From assembly GCA_905479495.1 (NCBI GenBank), contig CAJQMR010000007.1, forward strand, positions 62,001-126,000: a stretch of 64,000 nucleotides of DNA, read 5' to 3'. Below, piece by piece: positions 42,429 through 52,018 of this stretch. Numbering within the stretch: position 1 is the stretch's first letter; every line of letters begins with the position of its first letter. The translations under genes were made by a program, and so were the position numbers. Below the pieces are notes generated by a model. The model saw only the letters and a list, made by a program, of their open reading frames with translations. It had not been told where the DNA came from and did not search any database. The stretch is from an uncultured Anaerolineae bacterium (GTDB lineage Bacteria; Chloroflexota; Anaerolineae; Promineifilales; Promineifilaceae).

Positions 42429-43739
42429 ATGAGTTTTAACATTGTTGAGTTTTTATCAAGCATTTTTGATTTGACCGCCGGAGATTATTTGGCTGGTGTT
42501 TGGGGGGATGCTCCGTGGGTTAGTATTGTCCTGGATATTATCGGCATTCTCCTGGTAGCAACGATTCCTTTGCTGGCCGTCTTTGTGGTTGGTTGGGTAG
42601 AGCGCAAGGTTCTGGCGCGTATGCAGGATCGCATTGGTCCGAACCGGGTGGGTGGCAAGTATGGCTTGTTGCAAATGGTAGCCGATGTGGTCAAGATGAT
42701 GACCAAAGAAATGATTGTGCCTGCAGGTGCTGATAAGGTTGCTTACTTTATAGCACCGGGTTTGGCTGTTGTTACGTCTGCGCTATTGTTTGCCGTTTTG
42801 CCATTTGCCCCTGGCGTGATTGGCGTTGATCTGAACGTGGGTGTTTTTTATATTCTGGCTATTAGTTCTGTTTCGGTTGTTGCTATTTTACTAGCCGGTT
42901 GGGGTTCTAATAACAAATATGCGCTGTTGGGAGCATTTCGGGCCGTAGCTCAGTTGGTGAGTTATGAAGTACCCATGATACTTTCCCTGTTAGTGCCTAT
43001 CATTCTGGCCCGCTCCCTCTCTACTATGGATCTAGTCGAAGCTCAGACGATCCCTTTTATAGTTTTTGTGCCCATCTCTGCCCTCATCTTTTTCATATCG
43101 TCTTTGGCTGAAACGGGGCGGTCCCCCTTTGACTTGCTGGAAGCCGAGTCTGAAATTGTAGCTGGATTCCATACCGAATATACTGGTATGGTTTTTGGCT
43201 TGTTTATGGCTGGTGAATATATGGCCATCATGTTTATGTGTGGTCTATTCTCTACAGTCTACCTGGGTGGTTATCAACTCTTTGGCCTGGAAGATTGGGT
43301 TCTAGCCAACGGCTTTGCTATTGGACGGGGCCTAGGGCTTCTCATTTTGTTGATCAAATCTTCTTTAGTGTTCTTTGTCTTTATGTGGATTCGAGCAACG
43401 CTGCCACGTTTTCGCATTGACCAATTGTTGAACTTCAATTGGAAGTTTATGGTGCCGCTAACCTTAGTTATCCTGCTGTCGGTTGCTTTGCTAGACCGTG
43501 TGATTGTGGATTATTTGCCTGGTGTTGGTGAAGCAGGGCGGGCGGGCATTCATTTTGTTGTCAATATGCTCATTGGTGTTGCCGGTGTGGAGGTGTTACG
43601 CCGTTCAGCACGACGCCAGCGGCAGCATCATAATGACCTTAGCCCCATTTTGGCCATTGCTGAAAACGAGGGAGACCCGATTGTGGTTGCTGAAGTAGAA
43701 CCAGCACACGATCATCATGAGCCTGTTCCGGCTCACTAA
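42429..43739 (+). CDS. nuoH: NADH-quinone oxidoreductase subunit H
   Basis: 436 residues, longer than the usual ~330. About eight helices form the quinone-binding core: E-R-K-V-L-A-R-M-Q-D-R-I-G-P-N-R-V-G near the first loop, and E-T-G-R-S-P-F-D-L-L-E-A-E-S-E-I-V-A-G-F-H-T-E-Y. The extra length is mostly a hydrophilic, His-rich C-terminal tail (about 390-436). It is 12 bases after nuoA. The tail is unlike E. coli NuoH and may be a clade feature. Confidence 0.95.
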   Translation: MSFNIVEFLSSIFDLTAGDYLAGVWGDAPWVSIVLDIIGILLVATIPLLAVFVVGWVERKVLARMQDRIGPNRVGGKYGLLQMVADVVKMMTKEMIVPAGADKVAYFIAPGLAVVTSALLFAVLPFAPGVIGVDLNVGVFYILAISSVSVVAILLAGWGSNNKYALLGAFRAVAQLVSYEVPMILSLLVPIILARSLSTMDLVEAQTIPFIVFVPISALIFFISSLAETGRSPFDLLEAESEIVAGFHTEYTGMVFGLFMAGEYMAIMFMCGLFSTVYLGGYQLFGLEDWVLANGFAIGRGLGLLILLIKSSLVFFVFMWIRATLPRFRIDQLLNFNWKFMVPLTLVILLSVALLDRVIVDYLPGVGEAGRAGIHFVVNMLIGVAGVEVLRRSARRQRQHHNDLSPILAIAENEGDPIVVAEVEPAHDHHEPVPAH

Positions 43740-43823
43740 ATTTGAAACTTTTGGTGATTTGCCGAAGCGATAAATGATGCACGGCATTTCAATAATCTTA
43801 TTCGCCTTCACAGGAGTAGACTT

Positions 43824-44363
43824 GTGACGCTTGAGCAAGTAGTTTTTATTTTAGTCAGTTTGCTGACATTGGGAACAGGGCTTGTGGTCGTAACGAACCG
43901 CAATTTGTTCCATGCGGCCTTGGCGATGATGGCCTCGTTTTTTGGTGTTGCCGGGCTGTACATTTTGCTAGACGCTGGTTTTTTGGCGGCAGCGCAGCTG
44001 TTGGTATATATCGGGGCGATTTCGATTTTGATCATCTTTGCCATCATGTTAACCCGGCGGATGATGCAAGCGCGGGAAGCTCCGTTTAATTCGCAAAGTG
44101 GGTTGGGCTTGTTTACGGCCGTTGCCACTTTTGCCCTCCTCGCCGCTGTGATTACCCGCTGGTGGGGTGTGGAAGCTGTAAGCGGCCGTCCGGATGTGCC
44201 CGACACTGTTCTACAGGGTGCTGTCAGCGCTTTGGGTGAGGCCTTTGTGAGTGCCAATGGGTACGTGATTCCTTTCATCATGGCTTCTGTTTTGTTACTG
44301 GCTGCGCTGATTGGATCCATTTACATCGCCTGGCCAACTCAATACACGGAGGATGAAGCATGA
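43824..44363 (+). CDS. nuoJ: NADH-quinone oxidoreductase subunit J
   Basis: 179 residues, five membrane helices of complex I. Helix 3 carries A-Q-L-L-V-Y-I-G-A-I-S-I-L-I-I-F-A, the family signature. The GTG start at 43824 follows AGGAGTAGACTT. It ends with a 4-base ATGA overlap with nuoK, so the two are coupled. An 84-base gap separates it from nuoH. Confidence 0.94.
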   Translation: MTLEQVVFILVSLLTLGTGLVVVTNRNLFHAALAMMASFFGVAGLYILLDAGFLAAAQLLVYIGAISILIIFAIMLTRRMMQAREAPFNSQSGLGLFTAVATFALLAAVITRWWGVEAVSGRPDVPDTVLQGAVSALGEAFVSANGYVIPFIMASVLLLAALIGSIYIAWPTQYTEDEA

Positions 44364-44680
44364 TTCCCTTATCCTGGTACCTCCTTGTAGCAGCCCTTTT
44401 ATTTTGCATTGGTTTATACGGTGTGGTCGCGCGGCGTAATGCCGTGGCCATCTTAATGTCAGTTGAGCTGATGCTAAACGCAGTCAATATTAATTTGGTC
44501 GCATTTTGGCGCTACGGTTCGGTCCTTAACCCAGATTCGGCTCCCATTGGTTGGGCATGGGCCATTTTTGTGCTTACCGTGGCTGCGGCTGAAGCGGCCG
44601 TTGGTTTAGCCCTCATCATTTCCATTTACCGCCGCCGAGATTCAGTCATCGCGGAAGAGTTGGATTTACTAAAGAACTAA
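44360..44680 (+). CDS. nuoK: NADH-quinone oxidoreductase subunit K
   Basis: 106 residues, three membrane helices. The two conserved glutamates appear in M-S-V-E-L-M-L-N-A-V-N-I-N (about 36) and A-A-E-A-A-V-G-L-A (about 75), which belong to the proton path. The start overlaps the nuoJ stop. Confidence 0.95.
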   Translation: MIPLSWYLLVAALLFCIGLYGVVARRNAVAILMSVELMLNAVNINLVAFWRYGSVLNPDSAPIGWAWAIFVLTVAAAEAAVGLALIISIYRRRDSVIAEELDLLKN

Positions 44681-44685
44681 CGACA

Positions 44686-44752
44686 GTAATCGGTGAACGG
44701 TAAACCGTAATCGGCATTTTGACTGATTACTGACGACCGATTACCGAAACAA
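44686..44752. repeat. CGGTAATC-type repeat inside the nuo operon
   Basis: AGTAATCGGTGAACGGTAAACC is answered by GATTACTGACGACCGATTACCG. It fills most of the nuoK-nuoL gap, showing that these elements are tolerated inside an essential operon. Confidence 0.75.
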
Positions 44753-44770
44753 CGGGAAGAGTTTCGCCTT

Positions 44771-47062
44771 ATGTCACAAGAAACATTACAAACTTTAACC
44801 TGGCTGATTCCGGCTGGCCCCTTGCTCGTGTTTTTCCTGATTGTGCTGTTTACGAAGCATAATCGCACCCTGAGTTGGGTATTGGCCTGGGCAGGTGTCA
44901 TTGGGGCCCTGGTCTTGAGCTGGACAATTGCCTTCAATATGTTTGGCACTTATCTGAGCCATGATATTAGCCATCCGGAAGAGCTGCTGGAGCATCCCGT
45001 TCAAGTGGCCAGCAGCATTGATTGGTTGCCGATTGGTGATTTTGCCAACGGTACCTGGCTGAAAATGGGCGTTGCGGTTGATCCGTTTACGGCCGTTATG
45101 CTCTTCATGGTGCCTTTTGCTGTCTTTATGATTTTTATTTACAGCGTAGGCTACCATAACTACGGCAAGCCACCGGGCACCGAACGTGGCACGCCCAACC
45201 ACGGCAAGGAAGAGCCAATGTTCTCCCGCTTCTTTGCCTTGATGAGTTTGTTCGCCGGCGCGATGCTGCTGCTAGTGGTATCAGACAATCTCCTGATGCT
45301 CTTTATTGGTTGGGAGATCATGGGCTTTTGCTCTTACTCCCTCATTGGTTTCTGGTATGCGCGTGATTACCAGCTTGTCCCCGGTGCCATTCCACACATT
45401 TCTCCTCGACGAGCAGCGATTAAAGCATTTATGACCACGCGTGTTGCCGACGTCGTCATGCTGCTGGGGATTGTTTATTTTTACAGTGTCTTTGGCACCC
45501 TCAACTTTAGCCAGGCGTTAAGCGCGGGCAGTCTGGAACATGCTGCGATGGAAATTGGCGTGGGCATGTTGGGCGTCATGGCTCTGCTCATCTTCGCGGG
45601 CACGGTGGGTAAATCGGCCCAATGGCCGCTGCACGTTTGGCTGCCAGACGCGATGGAAGGCCCGACACCGGTCAGCGCCACGATCCATGCCGCCGCGATG
45701 GTTTCCGCTGGTGTTTATCTGATTGTGCGCATCTTCCCGCTGATTGCCGTAGCTATCGAGGGGAATCCGGGAGTGAGCTGGGTGATTGCGGGCATTGGCG
45801 CGTTTACGGCGCTGATGGCGGCAACGATTGCCATGGCCCAAAATGACGTGAAAGGTGTGTTGGCCTATTCAACCATTTCCCAGCTTGGTTTTATGGTAGC
45901 GGCTGTGGGCATTGGCGCTTACGTTGCTGCTGCGTTCCATCTCATTACCCATGCTTTCTTCAAGGCGCTGCTCTTCCTGGCTTCTGGGTCTGTGATTCAC
46001 GGCATGGAACATGGGGCAGAGCATGTACACGACCACCATACTGACCCGCAGGACATGCGTTACATGGGTGGCTTGCGCCACAAAATGCCCATCACCTTCT
46101 GGACGTTTTTAATCGGTGGTATGTCCCTTTCTGGTTTGCCCTTGATTACCGCTGGCTTTTGGTCTAAAGATGAAATCTTTGCCGATGCCTGGTATCTCTG
46201 GAGCCATGATACGAACGCTACCGGGTTGTTTGTTTTTGTGATGCTGGCGGTCGCCGCCTTTTTGACGGCTTTTTACACCATGCGCCAGATCAGCCTGACT
46301 TTCCTGGGTAAGCCGCGCACGCCGCTGGCAGAACACGCCCACGAGAGCAATGGCTTTATGACGGTGCCTCTGGTGCTGCTGTCTGTTTTGGCAGCCATTG
46401 CTGGTTTTGTCGGTATTCCCGACAATTTCCTGGGTACGGAAGGCGTGTTTGTCAATATGTACCATCACTTTGTGGGGGCGACGATTGAAGAGCCAATTGC
46501 GGAGTTGTACGATTTGCATCTTGTGGGGCATAAGATCGAGACATTGCCTTGGAGTTGGACGCCGCTGGCTACATCGGTAGTGGTAGCGCTGGGTGGTTTG
46601 TTGGTGGGCTATTTGATTTACGGCCGTAAACCGCTCACGAAAGAGCAGGATGACCCGCTTATTCGTCCACTTGGCCCCCTGCACGGCTTTTTTCAAAACA
46701 AATGGTATTGGGACGAGCTGTATCAGGTTGTGTTCATTCGCCCGGTTGTTTACTTCTCCGAAGTCATTGTGTTCGAGGTGATGGACAAGGGCATCATTGA
46801 TGGCATTTTGCATCTGGTGGCTCGCACCTTCTATGCTATCGGGCGCGGAGCTAAGGCCACAGAAGAAGCCGTCTTTGGCCGGGCAGTAGATTGGGTAAAG
46901 GATCAATTCTTGGCAATGACCAAGGAAGTACGGCAGCTGCAAACCGGTAAGGTGCAGGAATATGTGCTGGTTTCTGGTCTCATTGCGGCTGCTTTGGCCT
47001 TTATGATTATCTTCTTGATCAACTTTGGTTGGTCGGAGCAAATCATGAGTTGGTTCCAATAA
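44771..47062 (+). CDS. nuoL: NADH-quinone oxidoreductase subunit L, long form
   Basis: 763 residues, about 150 longer than E. coli NuoL. Antiporter-like core signatures: F-I-G-W-E-I-M-G-F-C-S-Y-S-L-I-G-F-W (with the key Glu), W-P-L-H-V-W-L-P-D-A-M-E-G-P-T-P-V-S-A (and H-A-A-A-M-V-S-A-G-V-Y-L) in helices 7-8, plus C-terminal lateral helix material. The C-terminal 200 residues contain a long amphipathic region and a last helix. The extra length fits a complex with an added NuoM. A GGGAAGAG ribosome site precedes the ATG. Confidence 0.95.
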   Translation: MSQETLQTLTWLIPAGPLLVFFLIVLFTKHNRTLSWVLAWAGVIGALVLSWTIAFNMFGTYLSHDISHPEELLEHPVQVASSIDWLPIGDFANGTWLKMGVAVDPFTAVMLFMVPFAVFMIFIYSVGYHNYGKPPGTERGTPNHGKEEPMFSRFFALMSLFAGAMLLLVVSDNLLMLFIGWEIMGFCSYSLIGFWYARDYQLVPGAIPHISPRRAAIKAFMTTRVADVVMLLGIVYFYSVFGTLNFSQALSAGSLEHAAMEIGVGMLGVMALLIFAGTVGKSAQWPLHVWLPDAMEGPTPVSATIHAAAMVSAGVYLIVRIFPLIAVAIEGNPGVSWVIAGIGAFTALMAATIAMAQNDVKGVLAYSTISQLGFMVAAVGIGAYVAAAFHLITHAFFKALLFLASGSVIHGMEHGAEHVHDHHTDPQDMRYMGGLRHKMPITFWTFLIGGMSLSGLPLITAGFWSKDEIFADAWYLWSHDTNATGLFVFVMLAVAAFLTAFYTMRQISLTFLGKPRTPLAEHAHESNGFMTVPLVLLSVLAAIAGFVGIPDNFLGTEGVFVNMYHHFVGATIEEPIAELYDLHLVGHKIETLPWSWTPLATSVVVALGGLLVGYLIYGRKPLTKEQDDPLIRPLGPLHGFFQNKWYWDELYQVVFIRPVVYFSEVIVFEVMDKGIIDGILHLVARTFYAIGRGAKATEEAVFGRAVDWVKDQFLAMTKEVRQLQTGKVQEYVLVSGLIAAALAFMIIFLINFGWSEQIMSWFQ

Positions 47063-47098
47063 ATTGGAGCTATAACCTTCTAAAATTAGGTATTTCAC

Positions 47099-48637
47099 AT
47101 GGATTTTATTCAAGACAACCTGCTGAATTTAATCATTTTCTTTCCAACGCTAGTAGCCTTGATCATTTTTGTGCTGCCAGAGGATGAAAAGAATCTGATT
47201 CGCCGCCTGGCCTTTGTGCTGAGCTTAGTGCCCATTGTGTTGGTGCTCATCATGTGGTTCAACTATGATCGCGTCGCCGCCAACATCCAGTTTGAGGTGC
47301 AGGCTGAATGGTTCCCGGCGATTGGTGCTAGCTATCATCTGGGTATCGACGGTATCAGCCTGGCTATGTTCTTTTTGACCGTCATTTTGACCCCGCTGGC
47401 GATTCTGGCGTCCTTTAGCATTGAAGAAAAGGTGCGGATGTACATGGTGCTTTTCCTCATTATGGAAACCGCCATGCTGGGCTTGTTTGCCTCAATGGAC
47501 CTGATGATCTTCTTTGTCTTTTGGGAGTTTGGTTTGGTGCCGATGTATTTCCTCATCAAGCTGTGGGGCGGCAAGGACCGGGATTATGCGTCGTTTAAGT
47601 TCTTTATTTATACGATGGCCGGAAGTTTGGGTTTGCTGCTGTCGATTCAGGTGATTGGTCTGTCGATGGGCACATTTGACATTCCTACTTTGATGGACAG
47701 CTGGGTTAACATGACAAGCGGCACACTAGCAGGCACTGGCCTGGATGTGGAAGTGGTGAAGTCGATTGCCTACTGGGCGTTCTTCATTGCCTTTGCTATC
47801 AAAGTCCCCATCTGGCCGTTCCACACCTGGCTGCCAGATGCCCATACGCAGGCGCCCACGGCTGGCTCGATGATCTTGGCTGGTGTTTTGCTGAAACTGG
47901 GCGCTTATGGGTTCATCCGGTTGGTGATTCCGTTGTTCCCGCAGCAGGCTAACCAAACGGCCGTTATCCTGGCGTGGCTTGGGGCGGCAAGCATTGTGCT
48001 GGGCGGCTTTGCGGCTTTTGGACAATGGGACTTTAAACGGTTGGTCGCTTACTCCTCTATTAACCACATGGGGTTTGTGGTGTTGGGCATTGCGGTGATG
48101 GCCTTTGCTTACGGCCGTTCCTTCTCTGGCTTGGGCACATCCACAGACGCTATCATGGCCACCAGCGGTGCTGTCTTCCAAATGGTGAATCATGGTTTGT
48201 CAGCGGCAGGGATGTTCTTCCTGGTGGGTGTCATCTACGACCGGGCGCATACCCGCGATCTCAAACAGTTTGGCGGCATTTGGACCATCATGCCAGTATT
48301 TGGCACAATTTTGATCTTTACTAGCATGGCGTCACTCGGGTTGCCTGGCTTAAACGGCTTCGTTAGTGAATTCATGATTGTGCGTGGCAGTTGGAACATC
48401 TTCACGGTGCAGTTGGCCATTTCTATGGTGGGCTTGCTCATGACCGGTGCCTACATTTTAAAGGGCATCGGCGAAACGCTGCATGGCCCAGTGAAAAAAG
48501 AATGGATCAAGCTGCCAGACATGACGCTGCGCGAACATCTGGTGATTTGGCCACTCATGGCCCTTATGCTCAGCCTGGGCATTTGGCCACAGTGGATTTT
48601 GGTCTTTATCAACGATACGATTACAAAACTTTTTTAG
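47099..48637 (+). CDS. nuoM: NADH-quinone oxidoreductase subunit M, copy 1
   Basis: 512 residues, about 14 helices. It keeps the canonical F-F-V-F-W-E-F-G-L-V-P-M-Y-F-L-I (key Glu) and W-P-F-H-T-W-L-P-D-A-H-T-Q-A-P-T-A-G-S-M motifs with K in L-L-K-L-G-A-Y-G. It is the more standard of the two consecutive NuoM genes. It begins 36 bases after nuoL. Confidence 0.95.
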   Translation: MDFIQDNLLNLIIFFPTLVALIIFVLPEDEKNLIRRLAFVLSLVPIVLVLIMWFNYDRVAANIQFEVQAEWFPAIGASYHLGIDGISLAMFFLTVILTPLAILASFSIEEKVRMYMVLFLIMETAMLGLFASMDLMIFFVFWEFGLVPMYFLIKLWGGKDRDYASFKFFIYTMAGSLGLLLSIQVIGLSMGTFDIPTLMDSWVNMTSGTLAGTGLDVEVVKSIAYWAFFIAFAIKVPIWPFHTWLPDAHTQAPTAGSMILAGVLLKLGAYGFIRLVIPLFPQQANQTAVILAWLGAASIVLGGFAAFGQWDFKRLVAYSSINHMGFVVLGIAVMAFAYGRSFSGLGTSTDAIMATSGAVFQMVNHGLSAAGMFFLVGVIYDRAHTRDLKQFGGIWTIMPVFGTILIFTSMASLGLPGLNGFVSEFMIVRGSWNIFTVQLAISMVGLLMTGAYILKGIGETLHGPVKKEWIKLPDMTLREHLVIWPLMALMLSLGIWPQWILVFINDTITKLF

Positions 48638-48693
48638 TAATTCAGTAATTAGGTAATTGGGAAATTACTTAATTACGCAATTACCCAATTACA
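48638..48693. repeat. AATTGGGTAATT-type repeat between the nuoM genes
   Basis: AGTAATTAGGTAATTGGG is answered by AATTACGCAATTACCCAATTAC. It starts at the copy 1 stop codon and ends 23 bases before the copy 2 start. Confidence 0.8.
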
Positions 48694-48716
48694 CTCTTTA
48701 CGCGGGAAGAGAATTT

Positions 48717-50357
48717 ATGGAATTTCCCTTTTTATCAATCATTACGCTGTCACCGATAGCGGCGGCCATCATTATCCTCATGCTGCCCAAAGAGCGAGGG
48801 GAGAATGCGCGCATGATGGCGCTGGCGGCCATGATTATCGGCTTGATCTTGTCGGCCTATGTCTATTTTTCCTACCAGGCCAACTTGCCGGTAGCGGGGA
48901 CCCCTTGGGGGAATACGCTGCAATTTACGGAAAAACATGACTGGATTCCCAGCATTGGCATTAGCTATTCGCTGGGGGTGGACGGGCTTAGCGCCACGCT
49001 GGTTTTCTTGACGGCGATTGTGGGCCTGGGCGGTACGCTCATTTCCTGGAGTATTTCAGATCGGCCGCGCGAATTTTTTGCCTTCTTCATGCTGCTGGTA
49101 GCGGGTGTACATGGCGTGTTTGTGGCGGTGGATGCCTTTTTGCTCTTCTTCTTTTATGAGCTGGCCGTGCTGCCCATGTATGTCATGATTGTCATCTGGG
49201 GCTGGAAGGAACGGCGCGAATACGCGGCGATGAAGCTGACGCTGTATTTGCTTATCGGCAGTTTTATCTCCTTTATCGCTTTCCTGGTGCTTTATTTCCA
49301 ACTACCGGAACCGACCTTTGACCTGACGGTGTGGGCTGAAGCGGATTTTGCCACGAACTTGCAGATTGTCTGGTTCATGCCGTTGTTTCTTGGTTTTGCG
49401 GTATTGGCGGGTACCTTCCCCTTCCACAACTGGTCACCGGATGGGCATGTGGCGGCACCAACGGCCGTTTCTATGATTCATGCCGGGGTCTTGATGAAGT
49501 TGGGGGCTTACGCCTCCATGCGCGTCGGTATCCAGATTTTGCCCGAAGGGACCGTTTACTGGATGCCCTTTATCATCTTGTTGACGTTGATAAACGTCCT
49601 GTACGGTTCATTTATTGCCATGCGCCAGCGGGATATGAAATATCTAATTGGCTACTCCAGCGTTAGCCACATGGGGCTGGTGGCAATGGGTTTTGCCGCC
49701 ATGAACATGAACGGCTTTATTGGTGCCGGTGTGCAGATGGTGAGCCACGGTGTCATGACAGCCCTCTTCTTCTCTGTGGTGGGAATGATGTACGACCGGG
49801 CTCACACGCGCAACATGGATGACTTGAACGGCATGAGCAAGGTGCTGCCTTGGCCTGCTGTGGCCTTCGTAATAGGTGGTTTGGTTTCCATGGGTATGCC
49901 GGGGCTTTCTGGCTTCGTAGCTGAGTTCCCCATCTTCCTGGGCGTGTGGGGTGGTAATGGTTTGAGCTTGAGCGGTACGGTCTTTGGCCTCAACCCGGCG
50001 GATTACTACCGTTGGATAGCGATTCTATCTGCCCTGGCTATTGTGATTACGGCCGCATATATTCTGCGGGCTGTCGGCAAGGTATTCTTTGGTGATTATG
50101 ATGGAGAGCGATGGCATGACATGCGGCCAATTTTGCCCATCGACAAGCTGGTTTTAGTTGGTTTTGTCGTGATCTTAATCGTCATCGGTGTGTATCCCCA
50201 AATCATCGTTCCCATGGTGGAATCTGGGGTGCAGCCCGTCGTGGCAAGGATACAAGAAGCGCAGCAAGCATTTACGATAATAGATACTGTGCAGGTTGGA
50301 GCTCACAATCTCTTGATTGGTGCCCACGACCTGTTACTTTGGTTGGGAGGCGCATAA
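48717..50357 (+). CDS. nuoM: NADH-quinone oxidoreductase subunit M, divergent copy 2
   Basis: 546 residues from the ATG at 48717; a frame extending further upstream would translate through the repeat. It is a NuoM/antiporter-type subunit with F-F-Y-E-L-A-V-L-P-M-Y (key Glu). Helix 7-8 reads F-H-N-W-S-P-D-G-H-V-A-A-P-T-A-V-S-M-I-H-A-G-V-L-M-K, unlike the W-L-P-D-A-H-T-Q-A-P-T of copy 1. The C-terminal 45 residues are extra. It is probably a second proton-channel subunit of one enzyme, as in 2M-type complex I, or else belongs to an alternative assembly. Confidence 0.92.
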   Translation: MEFPFLSIITLSPIAAAIIILMLPKERGENARMMALAAMIIGLILSAYVYFSYQANLPVAGTPWGNTLQFTEKHDWIPSIGISYSLGVDGLSATLVFLTAIVGLGGTLISWSISDRPREFFAFFMLLVAGVHGVFVAVDAFLLFFFYELAVLPMYVMIVIWGWKERREYAAMKLTLYLLIGSFISFIAFLVLYFQLPEPTFDLTVWAEADFATNLQIVWFMPLFLGFAVLAGTFPFHNWSPDGHVAAPTAVSMIHAGVLMKLGAYASMRVGIQILPEGTVYWMPFIILLTLINVLYGSFIAMRQRDMKYLIGYSSVSHMGLVAMGFAAMNMNGFIGAGVQMVSHGVMTALFFSVVGMMYDRAHTRNMDDLNGMSKVLPWPAVAFVIGGLVSMGMPGLSGFVAEFPIFLGVWGGNGLSLSGTVFGLNPADYYRWIAILSALAIVITAAYILRAVGKVFFGDYDGERWHDMRPILPIDKLVLVGFVVILIVIGVYPQIIVPMVESGVQPVVARIQEAQQAFTIIDTVQVGAHNLLIGAHDLLLWLGGA

Positions 50358-51935
50358 GTGAGCATAGAACCAACACTTTCCTGGTATCTGGCCCTTGCGC
50401 CAGAAATTGCTCTGGCCATTTTACTCGTCGCCATTCAGGTTTATAGCCGGGCGTTACCCTCTGACAAACAGCGTGGTGTCGGTTTAATGACGGGTTGGGG
50501 TGCCCTCATCATTTTGCTGCTGACCCTGGGCCTGTGGTTCTTTGCTGATGAGCCAAATGGTGAGTTAAGCCGCGATTTAGGTCAATCCCTTATCTGGGGC
50601 GGTATGATCCGGCACGATCTTATTACGTTAGTTTTTCGCGTTATCTTCCTGGCCTCGTTAATGACCACCAGTTTGGTTTCGCTGGATGTGAAGCGGCTGC
50701 AAGCGGTTGAGTTTTTTGCCTTGCTGATTATGGCCACGATGGGCTTCAGCCTGATGGCTGCCTCGGCCGACTTGATTATGCTGTACATTGGTCTGGAAAT
50801 GGCCAGTATCTCCTCCTACATTTTGGCTGGTTTTCTCAAGAATGAGGATCGCTCGCCGGAAGCGGGGATGAAATATTTTGTCTATGGTGCCTTTGCCACC
50901 GGTCTCATGCTTTATGGGATGAGTCTGATTTATGGTCTGACAGGACAAACGAATTTATACGTCATTGGCAGCATGGTAGTTCAAGTTCCTTCCGCCGCAG
51001 ATGCGGCAGGGAATGCGGCCTTGTTTGCCGATGTACAGAATATTAATGCCGTGCTGCTGATCGCGGCGGCAATGATCATCGTGGGTTTCGGCTTTAAGAT
51101 TTCGGCCGTGCCCTTCCACTTCTGGACACCAGATGTGTACGAAGGCAGCCCCACGCCGTTTACAGCCTTTGTTTCCACTGCTTCCAAGGCGGCTGGTTTT
51201 GCCGTTTTCATGCGTGTTTTCACCTCTGGCATGTTGAGCTTTACGCCGGGCAATTTGGGGCAGCCGGGGCAAGGGAGTGCCTGGTGGCCTATGCTGGTTT
51301 CCATGTGCATCATCACGATGACCATTGGTAACTTTGCTGCCATCTACCAGCGCAACATCAAGCGTATGCTGGCTTATTCCAGTGTGGCTCAAGCTGGTTA
51401 CGCCATGATTGGCCTGGTGACCTTAACCCCTGATGGCTCTGGGGCCACGATGTTCTACCTGCTCATGTATGCTTTCACCAACGTCGCCGCTTTTGGCGTC
51501 ATCATTGTGATTAGCAATGTCTCTAAATCAGAGCAGATGGAAGATTTCTACGGCCTAAACAAGCGCTCGCCTTATCTGGCTTTGGTCATGCTGTTTGCCT
51601 TGCTTTCTCTCGGTGGTATTCCCCCGACGGCTGGCTTTTTGGGTAAGTTCTTTATTTTTAGAGCGGCCGTGGATGCAGGTTACTGGTGGTTGGCGCTGAT
51701 TGGCATTTTGAATGCGTTTGTAGCTTTGTACTACTATCTTGGCATTATTAAATATATGTATTTGTATGATTCGGATCAGGAAGAAGTGGCGATTCCCGTG
51801 TCTCGGGGTGCCTGGGTAGGACTTGGTTTATCCACCCTGGGTATTATTTACTTGGGTGTTTTTGCCGGGCCTGCTTTTGAGTGGACACGAGAAGCGGCCG
51901 TTGCCTTCTTTTCCCTTGTTGGTGTTGGCGGATAA
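50358..51935 (+). CDS. nuoN: NADH-quinone oxidoreductase subunit N
   Basis: 525 residues, 14-helix antiporter-like subunit at the hinge side of the membrane arm. L-Y-I-G-L-E-M-A-S-I-S-S-Y-I-L-A-G (key Glu) and K-I-S-A-V-P-F-H-F-W-T-P-D-V-Y-E-G-S-P-T-P are present. The GTG start abuts the stop codon of nuoM copy 2. Last gene of the nuo run. Confidence 0.95.
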   Translation: MSIEPTLSWYLALAPEIALAILLVAIQVYSRALPSDKQRGVGLMTGWGALIILLLTLGLWFFADEPNGELSRDLGQSLIWGGMIRHDLITLVFRVIFLASLMTTSLVSLDVKRLQAVEFFALLIMATMGFSLMAASADLIMLYIGLEMASISSYILAGFLKNEDRSPEAGMKYFVYGAFATGLMLYGMSLIYGLTGQTNLYVIGSMVVQVPSAADAAGNAALFADVQNINAVLLIAAAMIIVGFGFKISAVPFHFWTPDVYEGSPTPFTAFVSTASKAAGFAVFMRVFTSGMLSFTPGNLGQPGQGSAWWPMLVSMCIITMTIGNFAAIYQRNIKRMLAYSSVAQAGYAMIGLVTLTPDGSGATMFYLLMYAFTNVAAFGVIIVISNVSKSEQMEDFYGLNKRSPYLALVMLFALLSLGGIPPTAGFLGKFFIFRAAVDAGYWWLALIGILNAFVALYYYLGIIKYMYLYDSDQEEVAIPVSRGAWVGLGLSTLGIIYLGVFAGPAFEWTREAAVAFFSLVGVGG

Positions 51936-51960
51936 CGTTTGCAAAATAATAAATTTTCCG

Positions 51961-51988
51961 TTGCCCGCCGTTTTAATTGTGATATAAT
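51961..51988 (+). promoter_or_regulatory. promoter of the atp cluster
   Basis: TTGCCC (51961-51966), a 16-base spacer and an extended -10, TGATATAAT (TATAAT at 51983-51988), lie about 30 bases before the first atp gene. The same TTGCCC -35 string occurs at the second nuo promoter candidate. Confidence 0.7.
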
Positions 51989-52018
51989 GCGCAAACTCGC
52001 GCTCATAAATGAGGCATT

